From: Mesoflavibacter sp037029465
GTDB lineage: Bacteria > Bacteroidota > Bacteroidia > Flavobacteriales > Flavobacteriaceae
Direction of reading: 5' to 3'
NCBI RefSeq assembly: GCF_037029465.1
Contig: NZ_JAYMEM010000003.1
Span: forward strand, 242,374-306,373
Length of the DNA: 64,000 nt
Under the pieces are notes generated by a model. It worked only from the letters and a program-made list of their open reading frames with translations. It made no database searches and had not been told where the DNA came from. This document shows, piece by piece, positions 25,992 to 33,820 of this stretch. Each line of letters starts with the position of its first letter. The first letter of the stretch is position 1. A program made the position numbers and the translations under genes.

Positions 25992-27479
25992 TTATCTCCA
26001 GTCTGGCATTTTTCCGTCTTCTATAAATAAAGATCTATTGGTTACATCTATTATTTCTAGTTTCATAATATTATTTTGTGAAACACCATCGTTAGAGGTA
26101 TTCATAAAAATAACTTCTGCTTCATTAGGAGAAAATTGCACATCAAGATCATTTGTTCCTGCTGGCTTATCTGTAGATAAATTAGTTGCTGAACTTGAAA
26201 CAAAATCATAAATAAAAATATCTGTATCAAATTGTCTATAGTCAACATTTTCACTTCCTGACACATCATACGTATATAATAGTTTTGTTCCGTCATAAGA
26301 AAAATCTAATCCACCAGCAGCTCCATTTATACCTTGTAAAACAATATCTTGTACTACTCCAGAGGTGCTAATCGTAAAAATTTCAACTTCATACCCTACA
26401 CTGTTATTTGTTTTTAAGGCGATACGAGCGTTAGCTTGATTCCAATCTACTTCTGTAATAAAATTACCGTTCACAGTTTGATAGATTTGTGTTAGACCTG
26501 ATCCAGTAGCATTTATTCTGTATAATTTGTCAAAATTTGGATACAAAAATTGTGTATCGTTACTTTTCCATTCAAAATCTAACTCTTCTAAATCAAAGCC
26601 ATTTACTGGAACCGAACTTGTTATTTGCTGTATATTAGATCCATCTAAATCCATTGTAAAAATGTGTGTTTGACCACCATTGTTACTTAAAAAGGCTAAC
26701 TTATCTATTGAATTTGCTTTACGTGGTCGCCACGCATTACTTGTTGAAGATGTTAATTGCAATACATTACCTGCATCATCTGAAGAAAATATAACATTAT
26801 TACCATTTATTTTTCTTGTAAAAAAAACTCTGTGTTCAGGAAATTCTAAAGTTTTAAAATTGAAAACCGAACTTGAAACTGGGTTATTTATACCATCATT
26901 AGCAGTTACTTGCCAGAAGTATTTTGTATTATACATTAAACCAGAAACTATTAAAGTTGTACCTGTCAAATCAGAAAACGTTATAACATCATTGTTTTGA
27001 TCGTTTAAAATTTCTACTGTAAAAGTTAAATCATCTTCTTCTGGATCTGTTGCTGTCCACTCTAAAGTAACTTCTAAATCTGTGTCTATTGCATCATTTT
27101 CTGGCAACATTAAAATTGGTGCATCTGGTGCATCGTTATTAGCTGTTTCTACATCTAACTCAAAAACTATATTTGTTGTTGCATTATCATTAATTGTTGC
27201 AGATTCAAACTTTGTTAGATAACCTTCCTTTTGAACTTGTACAGAATATGTACCAACCTCAACATCATTAATTTCGTAATTACCGTTAGAATCTGTAAAA
27301 ACAATACTTGTATTTGGACTTGTTGAAACTCTTACGTTTTCAAGAGGCGTATTATCTCCTTGCGAAACAACTTTACCTACTAAAGTTCCTCTTCCTGTTA
27401 ATTCTATTTTATCTTCGCTACAACTAGCAACAAAGATTAAAACAAGTACTAACGCTAAATATTTAAAAGAATTTTTCAT
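25992..27479 (-). CDS. Curli-cluster lipoprotein: carboxypeptidase-regulatory-like, FN3-like and TolB-type propeller domains
   Basis: 495-aa lipoprotein (VASC, Cys20). Residues about 31-108 form a CarboxypepD_reg-like domain (GTLVGKVVSQGDNTPLENVRV); 118-212 an FN3-like domain (ILMLPENDAIDTDLEVTLEWTA, with YFWQVTANDG); 215-490 a WD40/PD40 propeller-like region with repeated blade motifs such as IFTMDLDGSNIQQIT and FSYDGTKLLYTYD. It begins 4 bases after the csgG stop and ends at a terminator, so it belongs to the curli operon although it has no counterpart in the enterobacterial csg operons. A role in fibre attachment or export at the outer membrane is my inference. Confidence 0.8.
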   Translation of the reverse strand: MKNSFKYLALVLVLIFVASCSEDKIELTGRGTLVGKVVSQGDNTPLENVRVSTSPNTSIVFTDSNGNYEINDVEVGTYSVQVQKEGYLTKFESATINDNATTNIVFELDVETANNDAPDAPILMLPENDAIDTDLEVTLEWTATDPEEDDLTFTVEILNDQNNDVITFSDLTGTTLIVSGLMYNTKYFWQVTANDGINNPVSSSVFNFKTLEFPEHRVFFTRKINGNNVIFSSDDAGNVLQLTSSTSNAWRPRKANSIDKLAFLSNNGGQTHIFTMDLDGSNIQQITSSVPVNGFDLEELDFEWKSNDTQFLYPNFDKLYRINATGSGLTQIYQTVNGNFITEVDWNQANARIALKTNNSVGYEVEIFTISTSGVVQDIVLQGINGAAGGLDFSYDGTKLLYTYDVSGSENVDYRQFDTDIFIYDFVSSSATNLSTDKPAGTNDLDVQFSPNEAEVIFMNTSNDGVSQNNIMKLEIIDVTNRSLFIEDGKMPDWR

Positions 27480-27483
27480 TGTC

Positions 27484-28971
27484 TTAATTGTTACTGTTAT
27501 TGATTTTACTATTTCTGTTTTGCTCTTGCATCTTCCTTCTATTTTCCTTTTTCAAGGCTTTTAGCTCTTTCTTTTTAAGCCTTTCCAACTCTTTTCTTTC
27601 ATTAAATTTAGTCGAAGGTTGAGAAAAATAGTAATTAACACCAATGCCAAATCTGTAAAACATATCATCTATCGTTCCCGCTTCAATACCATCTATATTA
27701 TCACTAAAAACCAAATTGTGTTCTCCGTAAGCATAGATACCTATATTGTCTTTTAGAAGGTACTCTAAACCAATTCCTCCTTGAATTTTAGGATCAATCG
27801 CATCAAAATAATTTGATGCATTTGTACCAATACCTGCAAATAAATACGGCGTTAATTTATCATAGGGTAAAATGTTATAATTCAAATTTAAATCGAAAGA
27901 CATAAAGCCTTCATTAAACGTATACTTATTTTCTAAATTGAATTTATTAAACGTAAAATCAAGGTTTAGATAAGGATTTAATTGTCTTTTAAAACCAATT
28001 TTAGCATTTAATTCTGGTTGCGGATCTGGTAAGTCTCCATTCATATGACTAAATCCTACTGCTGCTGTAATAGCATTTTGACCTCTTCTTTGAGTAAGAA
28101 AACGCTCGTAAAGCTGTGTTGATTCTGCTTCGTCTTTTTCGTTTTCATAATCTTGAATTAGTTTTTCTGTAGTTTCTTCACTTGCTCTTGGCAACCACAA
28201 ATTTTCTTTAATTCCTTCTATAATTAAAGCTTCTACAGCTTTTTCTATAGCTTCTTTTAAAGCTAACTGTACGGGTTCATTTTTTGTATAACCAGTTTCT
28301 GCCTCTAACAACCTCTGAAATTTCACATACTTAAATAAGTTTGCTGAAACCGCTTGAGATAAAATGGTTTTTGAAATATAAACTGTTTTAAGAATTTTTC
28401 CGTTTGATGTGTTTACAGCTCTTAAATACACCGAAATTCTATCTTCTCTATATTGAGTAGATGCACCAACACCAAAGTATCTTGCGCCTGCACCACCTGT
28501 AATTATATTTGTGTCATAAGAAATTATCCCTCCTTCCAAAAGTACTCCTGCATAAAGTAATGGCGGCAAGTTAGGCTCGTTAGGATTTTGATTTTTCCTA
28601 TACTCTGCTCTGGTATTTCTTATAATATTTCTTTCATTTAAAAGATTACTAAGGTTTTCTCTTTCAATTAGTGTAAACCATTTAGAATCTTCTAAAGCTT
28701 TGATGAGCATAGTTGTACCACCTTGTGAAATTGCTGTACTAAACGTACTACCATTTTCTACAGACTTATATTGACCTGTTTGATCTTTAAAATTATAAAC
28801 ACCAGCCACAACTGGTTCTTGTGGTAATGGAAAATTGACAAGTTTTTCTGTTACAGGAGACACTTCTCCTACCCTTGCTCTTTGTTGCTGATAAGGTTGA
28901 TTAAAAAAAGTACCACAACCTGTTAAAGCTAGCAAAAAAAATACTGCTAAAGCAGACTTAAGTTTTAACAT
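27484..28971 (-). CDS. csgG: Curli secretion pore CsgG with fused C-terminal beta-barrel domain
   Basis: Outer-membrane lipoprotein that forms the nonameric curlin export channel. Lipobox LTGC (Cys19); CsgG/HfaB domain about residues 40-285 (VAGVYNFKDQTGQYKS, FTLIERENLSNLLNER, LEGGIISYDTNIITGGAGARYFGV, and the VYLRAVNTSNGKILKTVYISK strand). E. coli CsgG is about 277 aa; this one is 495. The extra part (about 293-455) looks like an OmpA-type eight-stranded barrel (FAGIGTNASNYF, YRFGIGVNYYF) and ends in a Lys/Glu-rich tail. Next to csgF (10-base gap). Confidence 0.9.
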   Translation of the reverse strand: MLKLKSALAVFFLLALTGCGTFFNQPYQQQRARVGEVSPVTEKLVNFPLPQEPVVAGVYNFKDQTGQYKSVENGSTFSTAISQGGTTMLIKALEDSKWFTLIERENLSNLLNERNIIRNTRAEYRKNQNPNEPNLPPLLYAGVLLEGGIISYDTNIITGGAGARYFGVGASTQYREDRISVYLRAVNTSNGKILKTVYISKTILSQAVSANLFKYVKFQRLLEAETGYTKNEPVQLALKEAIEKAVEALIIEGIKENLWLPRASEETTEKLIQDYENEKDEAESTQLYERFLTQRRGQNAITAAVGFSHMNGDLPDPQPELNAKIGFKRQLNPYLNLDFTFNKFNLENKYTFNEGFMSFDLNLNYNILPYDKLTPYLFAGIGTNASNYFDAIDPKIQGGIGLEYLLKDNIGIYAYGEHNLVFSDNIDGIEAGTIDDMFYRFGIGVNYYFSQPSTKFNERKELERLKKKELKALKKENRRKMQEQNRNSKINNSNN

Positions 28972-28981
28972 GTTTTTGGTA

Positions 28982-29383
28982 TTAGTTTGGGACTATTATT
29001 TGAGTTTCGTCACCGGTTGTGACATCTAAAATATTTACAACTAAACCTTCTGCAGAGTCGTAAATTTCTAAAGTTAGATTACCAAAGGTAAAAGTACCTT
29101 CTTCTAAACCATCTCCTAGCTGAGAGCTAAAAAGTGTTCTTGATAAAGAACTTAATACTTGACGATTTAAACTTTCTGCAAATTGGTCTAATTCTGAACC
29201 TTGGTTATTTCCATCATTTGCATCTGGATCTTCAAAAGAGTTTTGTGCATTAGCAGAACTTAACAACCATTGATAATTAAATGTGTCGCCTCCAAAAGCT
29301 GGATTTATTGGTTCGTAAGTTAACTGTTGTCCCACACTAACATATCCTGCTAGCATAAAAACTGCGATTAATAGCTTTTTCAT
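28982..29383 (-). CDS. csgF: Curli assembly factor CsgF
   Basis: 133-aa secreted protein (signal peptide ending at SVGQ, residue 19) that caps CsgG and links the pore to the nucleator. The mature N-terminus QLTYEPINPAFGGDTFNYQWLLSSANAQN is the highly conserved CsgG-binding segment of the CsgF family; TFTFGNLTLEIYDS... follows at the C-terminus. Lies between csgE and csgG with 10-base gaps, as one operon. Confidence 0.94.
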   Translation of the reverse strand: MKKLLIAVFMLAGYVSVGQQLTYEPINPAFGGDTFNYQWLLSSANAQNSFEDPDANDGNNQGSELDQFAESLNRQVLSSLSRTLFSSQLGDGLEEGTFTFGNLTLEIYDSAEGLVVNILDVTTGDETQIIVPN

Positions 29384-29393
29384 TTTATTTATA

Positions 29394-30203
29394 TTAGTAA
29401 CGCTGATCTATATCTGCGCTTTTTTCTAGTCTTTTAAAGTACTGATAAACTTTAACGATAGCCATATCGTTGACTCTGGTTAAGTAGTCTTGGCTTGGTC
29501 GTACAAAAAACTCAAATACTTTATCTTCTCCAACAAAGACTTCAATTTTTGTGTTTCGACCTAAGGCTAAAACCTCTCGGATTTTAACAATTTTGTTTCC
29601 GTTTATGTTATTTCTAGTATACAAGTTATAAAAAAGTTTGTAAAAATCTCTACCAGGCTTGGTTTTTGTTTCTTCCAACACCATTCCTTTTAATTCAATT
29701 CCATCATTAGAATCATAACTTATGTCCTGTGATTTTTCTTCTTTTTTAGGATTTTGCTTTAAATCTATTTCAGATAAAATTCTTTTTTTAAACTCTGCAT
29801 CACTATCATCATCATTAATTACAACTCTATCTTTTCCCACTAGTTTTTTATCTAAATCGTAAACTAATAACAATAGTGTTATTTTACTTTCTTCTGGAAT
29901 ATTTACAGTTGTTGAAGAAAGGTCTTTTTTTTCATTAGGCTGTATAACAAATCGTCCTGATTGGTCATTTTTTGAAGAGTTACCTAATGTATCTTTTTTT
30001 ATTACAGAGAATTTATAAGATAAACTTTCTGTTATTTCTGTTTTGTTAAATGCTGTTGAAGTTGCTGTTACAAAACCATCTTTTTTTTCTAATCTTATTT
30101 TTGCTTCAATATCTGTATTTAATATTTGTCCTATACCTAAGAATGGTAATATAAGAACAAAAACTAAAACAAAATTTGTTTTGAAGTTAGAGAAAATCAT
30201 CAT
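29394..30203 (-). CDS. csgE: Curli assembly factor CsgE with N-terminal CsgH/CsgC-like domain
   Basis: 269 aa, twice the E. coli CsgE (about 129 aa). Signal peptide to residue 26. Residues about 168-265 are the CsgE domain, the gating plug/adaptor of the CsgG pore: LKGMVLEETKTKPGRDFYKLFYNLY, IVKIREV and the beta segment TKIEVFVGEDKVFEFFV. Residues about 28-128 resemble the Ig-like CsgH/CsgC fold, with YKFSVIKKDTLGNSSKNDQSGRF and LSSTTV; those proteins block premature amyloid formation in the periplasm. The CsgE part is secure; the CsgH-like part is inference. Confidence 0.88.
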   Translation of the reverse strand: MMIFSNFKTNFVLVFVLILPFLGIGQILNTDIEAKIRLEKKDGFVTATSTAFNKTEITESLSYKFSVIKKDTLGNSSKNDQSGRFVIQPNEKKDLSSTTVNIPEESKITLLLLVYDLDKKLVGKDRVVINDDDSDAEFKKRILSEIDLKQNPKKEEKSQDISYDSNDGIELKGMVLEETKTKPGRDFYKLFYNLYTRNNINGNKIVKIREVLALGRNTKIEVFVGEDKVFEFFVRPSQDYLTRVNDMAIVKVYQYFKRLEKSADIDQRY

Positions 30204-30211
30204 TACTAATA

Positions 30212-30718
30212 TTAGAAGTTTCTAATAATAACTGTTTGCTGCTCTCCTTGCATTGATACTTTTATTTTTTCTGAAAGAGAATTTGAGCCAAAAATATTAA
30301 GGTTATTATTATCTCCATTTTGAATTAATGTAGCAGCTCTTGATTGTGTCTTTAATACACTATAATCAATAAGCATGTTGTTATCTCCATTTTGCATTAC
30401 AGTTTGGCTTATTTTCTCACTGTTAATATTTAATAAGTTAACATTGTCATTTCCGTTTTGAGTTACAGAAAGCTTACTATCACTAGAAGTTACAGTTACA
30501 TTAGACACATTATTATCTCCTACTTGAGTTATAAACACATTGTTTTCTAATGATGTTGCTTGAATAGTATTTTGAGACAACAGATAATGCTGCTCTGTTG
30601 CCAAGCTTTCAAATTCTGGATTAGCAGTATTGTTTTGCTCTGTAAATGTTTGAGAAAAACAAAACTGAGAAACCAAAAGAAGTACTATAATATTTAGATT
30701 TAAGTATTTCATCATCAA
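30212..30718 (-). CDS. Curlin-repeat protein, candidate minor subunit/nucleator (CsgB-like)
   Basis: 168-aa protein with a signal peptide (ends at CFSQ, about 23) and at least five degenerate curlin repeats of the type ITQVGDNN, VTQNGNDN, VMQNGDNN and LIQNGDNN, with a final VSMQGEQQ. It lacks the regular 11-residue spacing of the major curlins and has a non-repeat N-terminal part of about 40 residues. The position between the major curlin and csgE, and the length near E. coli CsgB (151 aa), suggest the nucleator, but repeats alone cannot decide this. ATGATGATG at the start leaves the exact first codon open. Confidence 0.8.
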   Translation of the reverse strand: MMMKYLNLNIIVLLLVSQFCFSQTFTEQNNTANPEFESLATEQHYLLSQNTIQATSLENNVFITQVGDNNVSNVTVTSSDSKLSVTQNGNDNVNLLNINSEKISQTVMQNGDNNMLIDYSVLKTQSRAATLIQNGDNNNLNIFGSNSLSEKIKVSMQGEQQTVIIRNF

Positions 30719-30760
30719 TAATTTTTATTAAGATACAAAATTAGAACCGTTTATAAAAAG

Positions 30761-30786
30761 TATAAGAGCAAATTAATGCTCTTATA
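30761..30786. terminator. Intercistronic stem-loop between major curlin and csgB-like gene
   Basis: Perfect 10-bp stem TATAAGAGCA / TGCTCTTATA with a 6-base loop, 37 bases after the curlin stop (minus strand), followed by a weak T-rich stretch. It could partially terminate or protect the 3' end so that curlin mRNA exceeds the mRNA of the secretion genes. Confidence 0.55.
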
Positions 30787-30822
30787 CCTATATAATTTAT
30801 CTAAAAAATATCTTATTAGATA

Positions 30823-32331
30823 TTAGTCCATCTGAGTTACAGTAGACGTGTTGTTGTTACCAATTTGGTCAACATCACTCATATGAGTAGTACCAGTTTG
30901 AGAAACAATACTATTGTTACCATTACCATCTTGGAATACGTCACTTGTATGAGAGAAACCATCTTGAGCTACGTCACTAATGTTCATCATACCATCTTGT
31001 GTTACAGTAGATAAGTGTAAATCTCCTGTTTGAGCAACAGTACTTGTGTTACCGTCTCCTGTTTGCATTACTGTAGACATGTTGTCATTACCAGCTTGAG
31101 CTACAGAAGAACCATTTGCATTACCCATTTGATCAACATCTGACATGTTACCGTTACCATTTTGAGCAACACTACTAATGTTTAAATTTCCTGTTTGATC
31201 TACAAAAGAGTCATTCATATCTCCAACTTGAGCAACGAAAGATCCATTGTTGTTACCTGTTTGAGCAACATAAGATTCGTTATCGTCACCTGTTTGAATC
31301 TGAACTGAAGAATTTGCATTACCATCTTGATCTGTAGTAGAGATGTTAGAATCTCCTGTTTGCCATACAGTACTTCCGTTAAAGAAACCATCTTGGTCAA
31401 CATCAGAATCATTCATGTCACCTGTTTGATCAACATCAGAGTTATTGTTACCACCATCTTGGCTTACATAAGACATGTTATCATTACCTATTTGATCTAC
31501 AGTACTAGTATTAAAGTCTCCTGGGTATCCTTGGTACACATCAGATTCGTTATTATTACCATCCTGCATTACAGAACTGTCATTAAAATCACCCCATTGA
31601 TCAACATAAGAATCATTATCGTTACCATCTTGATCAACATCAGAAATGTTATCATTTCCATCTTGCCATACAAAAGAACCATTATTATCTCCTGTTTGAT
31701 TGACATCACTAATATTACGATCTCCATCTTGCCATACAGTAGATGCATTTGTAATACCGTCCTGACGTGTTTCTGAATCGTTTGTATCACCATACTGTAA
31801 TACTGTTGAATCATTACCGTCACCATCTTGTCTTACATAAGAATCATTATCATCTCCTTGTTGATCTACAAGACTAGTATGATTATCTCCGTTATAACCT
31901 TGATAAACGTCAGATTCGTTGTTATCACCGTTCTGGATTACTTCATTATCGTTAAAGTCTCCCCATTGGTCTACGTAAGAATCGTTGTTTGTTCCATCTT
32001 GATCAATTGTAGAAATGTTATCATCTCCATCTTGCCATACAAAAGAGTTGTTGTCTGTCCCGTTTTGCTCAACTAAACTGTTGTTACGGTTTCTAAGAGG
32101 CCCATAACCACTTTCTTGTCTTACTTCAGATGAGTTAGAAGTACCGATTTGGTCAACAACAGAGATATTATCGTCTCCTGTTTGATCAACATCTGAATCG
32201 TTTAAAGTTCCTGCTTGAGTTACAGTTGAAGTGTTTCCGTTACCAACAGATTCTACTTCACTGTTGTTAGATTGTGCGAACATCATAGTTCCACACATAA
32301 GTGCAGCTGCACTGAAAAATAATTTTTTCAT
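30823..32331 (-). CDS. csgA: Major curlin, giant form with about 43 repeats
   Basis: 502-aa extracellular amyloid subunit exported through CsgG. Signal peptide to residue 20 (MKKLFFSAAALMCGTMMFAQ), then almost only an 11-residue unit S-x-V-x-Q-x-G-x-x-N-x, about 43 copies (E. coli CsgA has five 22-residue units, that is about ten such halves). Ser, Gln, Gly and Asn positions match the curlin repeat. Three units are longer: one near residue 70 with GYGPLRNRNN, and two DVYQGY(N/P)GD units about 120 residues apart, showing a larger internal duplication. Many Asp residues make the fibre acidic. No C-terminal sorting domain. Confidence 0.92.
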   Translation of the reverse strand: MKKLFFSAAALMCGTMMFAQSNNSEVESVGNGNTSTVTQAGTLNDSDVDQTGDDNISVVDQIGTSNSSEVRQESGYGPLRNRNNSLVEQNGTDNNSFVWQDGDDNISTIDQDGTNNDSYVDQWGDFNDNEVIQNGDNNESDVYQGYNGDNHTSLVDQQGDDNDSYVRQDGDGNDSTVLQYGDTNDSETRQDGITNASTVWQDGDRNISDVNQTGDNNGSFVWQDGNDNISDVDQDGNDNDSYVDQWGDFNDSSVMQDGNNNESDVYQGYPGDFNTSTVDQIGNDNMSYVSQDGGNNNSDVDQTGDMNDSDVDQDGFFNGSTVWQTGDSNISTTDQDGNANSSVQIQTGDDNESYVAQTGNNNGSFVAQVGDMNDSFVDQTGNLNISSVAQNGNGNMSDVDQMGNANGSSVAQAGNDNMSTVMQTGDGNTSTVAQTGDLHLSTVTQDGMMNISDVAQDGFSHTSDVFQDGNGNNSIVSQTGTTHMSDVDQIGNNNTSTVTQMD

Positions 32332-32361
32332 TGTGAATATTTTATTGATTAATAGCTGTTA

Positions 32362-32369
32362 CAAATATA
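32362..32369 (-). promoter_or_regulatory. -7 promoter element (TATATTTG) of the major curlin gene
   Basis: Exact TAnnTTTG match on the minus strand, 31 bases before the ATG. The leader GCTATTAATCAATAAA after it is nearly identical to that of the second curlin gene. Confidence 0.6.
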
Positions 32370-32449
32370 GAAATATTTTAATACTGATTTTATGAAATTC
32401 TCAAAAAGAACACCTTTTTAGCTAATTATTCGTTTATAATCTAATTAAC

Positions 32450-32480
32450 CTCGTTGAAATGCAATTTTAAGAAAGAAAAA
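32450..32480 (-). promoter_or_regulatory. Conserved upstream element of the major curlin gene (copy 1)
   Basis: CTCGTTGAAATGCAATTTTAAGAAAGAAAAA (plus-strand reading, split: CTCGTTGAAATGCA, then ATTTTAAGAAAGAAAAA) starts 119 bases before the curlin ATG. Copy 2 at 33736 starts 120 bases before the second curlin gene. The rest of 32332-32662 holds the promoter, a TACGTAG/CTACGTA palindrome (32525-32540) and the terminator of the second curlin gene; I see no gene there. Confidence 0.6.
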
Positions 32481-32611
32481 TCTTACACCTTGTTTTTAAA
32501 CTAAATCTTCTTAAAGTCAATGAATACGTAGACCTACGTAGAAAAAACAATTAATCATATCTTCAATAAACCACAAAATTCAAAAACTGATTTAGCATAT
32601 AGTTACAACTA

Positions 32612-32645
32612 AAAAAAGCCTCGATTTTCATCGAGGCTTTTTTAT
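32612..32645 (-). terminator. Intrinsic terminator of the second curlin gene
   Basis: AAAAAAGCCTCGA / TCGAGGCTTTTTT with a 6-base loop, between the two curlin genes on the minus strand; it shows that each curlin gene has its own transcript end. Confidence 0.88.
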
Positions 32646-32662
32646 TATATAACAATTAAACA

Positions 32663-33616
32663 TTAATCGTTTTGAGACACTATAGAACTATTATTATTTC
32701 CTGTTTGAATAACATCACTTGTATGCGTTGTTCCATTTTGGTCAACATAACTTCCATTTAAATCACCTGTTTGAGTAACATCAGACAAATGACTTAATCC
32801 ATCTTGATAAACTTCACTTAGATTACTATCTCCTGTTTGAGTTACATTAGAAAGATGGAGTGTACCTGTTTGGATAGTTAAAGCTTGATTGAAATCTCCT
32901 GCTTGGTCAATATTACTCTCGTTATCATCTCCATATTGTCCAGCTCCACCATAGTTACCATTACCATTTTGGTTGATATCAGAATCATTAATATCACCTA
33001 TTTGCTCATTTTGAGCCCAGTTTCCGTCACCAATCTGATCAACAGTACTGTAGTTATCATCTCCTGTTTGCCATACTTGAGACAAATTATTATCTCCTAT
33101 TTGATAAACAAAAGCATCATTAGATAAACCTGCTTGTTGAATAGAAGATGTATTAAAATCTCCAACTTGATCATTATAAGCATAGTTAAAATCTCCTGAT
33201 TGATCAATTGATGATGTGTTATCATCAGAACCGTCTGCATCACCATACTGGTCAATGTGTCCGTAATTTGAATTTCCGTTTTGCGTTACAGAGGCTGAGT
33301 TACCATCATTTAAACCTGCTCCTGTACCAAAACCTTGATGAATCTCTGAAGTGTTAAAATCTCCTGTTTGAGATGCTGTAGCATCATTATCATCTCCTAG
33401 AGAATCAACATCAGAATAATTTGAAGTACCATCTTGCATTACATCTGCAGAGTTTAAGTCTCCCCATTGCTCTACTGTTGAATAATTTGTCATTCCTGTT
33501 TGAGAAACTGCTGAAGAATTGCCGCTTCCAACTTGGTTTACATCGCTGTCATTAGATTGCGCAAACATAAGAGTTCCGCACATTAGTGCTGCCGCACTGA
33601 AAAATAATTTTTTCAT
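32663..33616 (-). CDS. Second curlin, about 26 repeats
   Basis: 317-aa paralogue of the major curlin. The signal peptide differs by one residue (MKKLFFSAAALMCGTLMFAQ). About 26 units S-x-V-x-Q-x-G-x-x-N-x follow, less regular than in the 502-aa curlin: several units replace the leading Ser by Ala or Gly, and two carry insertions (HQGFGTGAGLNDGNS and DQYGDADGSDDNT). It has its own promoter and terminator, so its level may be set apart from the 502-aa protein. It may be a minor or alternative subunit. Confidence 0.9.
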   Translation of the reverse strand: MKKLFFSAAALMCGTLMFAQSNDSDVNQVGSGNSSAVSQTGMTNYSTVEQWGDLNSADVMQDGTSNYSDVDSLGDDNDATASQTGDFNTSEIHQGFGTGAGLNDGNSASVTQNGNSNYGHIDQYGDADGSDDNTSSIDQSGDFNYAYNDQVGDFNTSSIQQAGLSNDAFVYQIGDNNLSQVWQTGDDNYSTVDQIGDGNWAQNEQIGDINDSDINQNGNGNYGGAGQYGDDNESNIDQAGDFNQALTIQTGTLHLSNVTQTGDSNLSEVYQDGLSHLSDVTQTGDLNGSYVDQNGTTHTSDVIQTGNNNSSIVSQND

Positions 33617-33647
33617 TGTGAATATAATTTATTGATTAATAGCATTT

Positions 33648-33655
33648 CAAATATA
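33648..33655 (-). promoter_or_regulatory. -7 promoter element (TATATTTG) of the second curlin gene
   Basis: Exact TAnnTTTG match on the minus strand, 32 bases before the ATG, with a TTTG about 22 bases further upstream as -33 candidate. Confidence 0.6.
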
Positions 33656-33735
33656 AAACATATAATTCATTGAAAAACAAACAGCTATGTTTATTTAATA
33701 AAAATTGAAATATATTCGTTATTAGATTTAAATGT

Positions 33736-33766
33736 CTCGACGAAATACATTTTTAAGAAAGAAAAA
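33736..33766 (-). promoter_or_regulatory. Conserved upstream element of the second curlin gene (copy 2)
   Basis: CTCGACGAAATACA then TTTTTAAGAAAGAAAAA: matches copy 1 (32450) at nearly all positions, including the block TTTTAAGAAAGAAAAA, at the same distance from the ATG. It lies just beside the glnN terminator. Confidence 0.6.
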
Positions 33767-33773
33767 AGTCACA

Positions 33774-33803
33774 AAAAAAGCTCTGTTTTCATACAGAGCT
33801 TTA
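33774..33803 (-). terminator. Intrinsic terminator of glnN
   Basis: AAAAAAGCTCTGT / ACAGAGCTTT with a 6-base loop, 18 bases after the glutamine synthetase III stop codon (minus strand). Confidence 0.85.
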
Positions 33804-33820
33804 AAAATTTCATATTAATT

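Noticed and set aside
31327..31776. Open frames on both strands inside the curlin gene (also 31215-31412, 31569-31826, 31828-32076, 32885-33127)
   Set aside because: They are by-products of the 33-base repeat period: any stop-free alternate frame in one repeat stays open in all. Their proteins are repetitive and lack plausible starts.
30823..33616. CRISPR-like array of regular short repeats
   Set aside because: The 33-base periodicity is coding (one curlin repeat per 33 bases), the repeats are degenerate and there are no spacers or cas genes.
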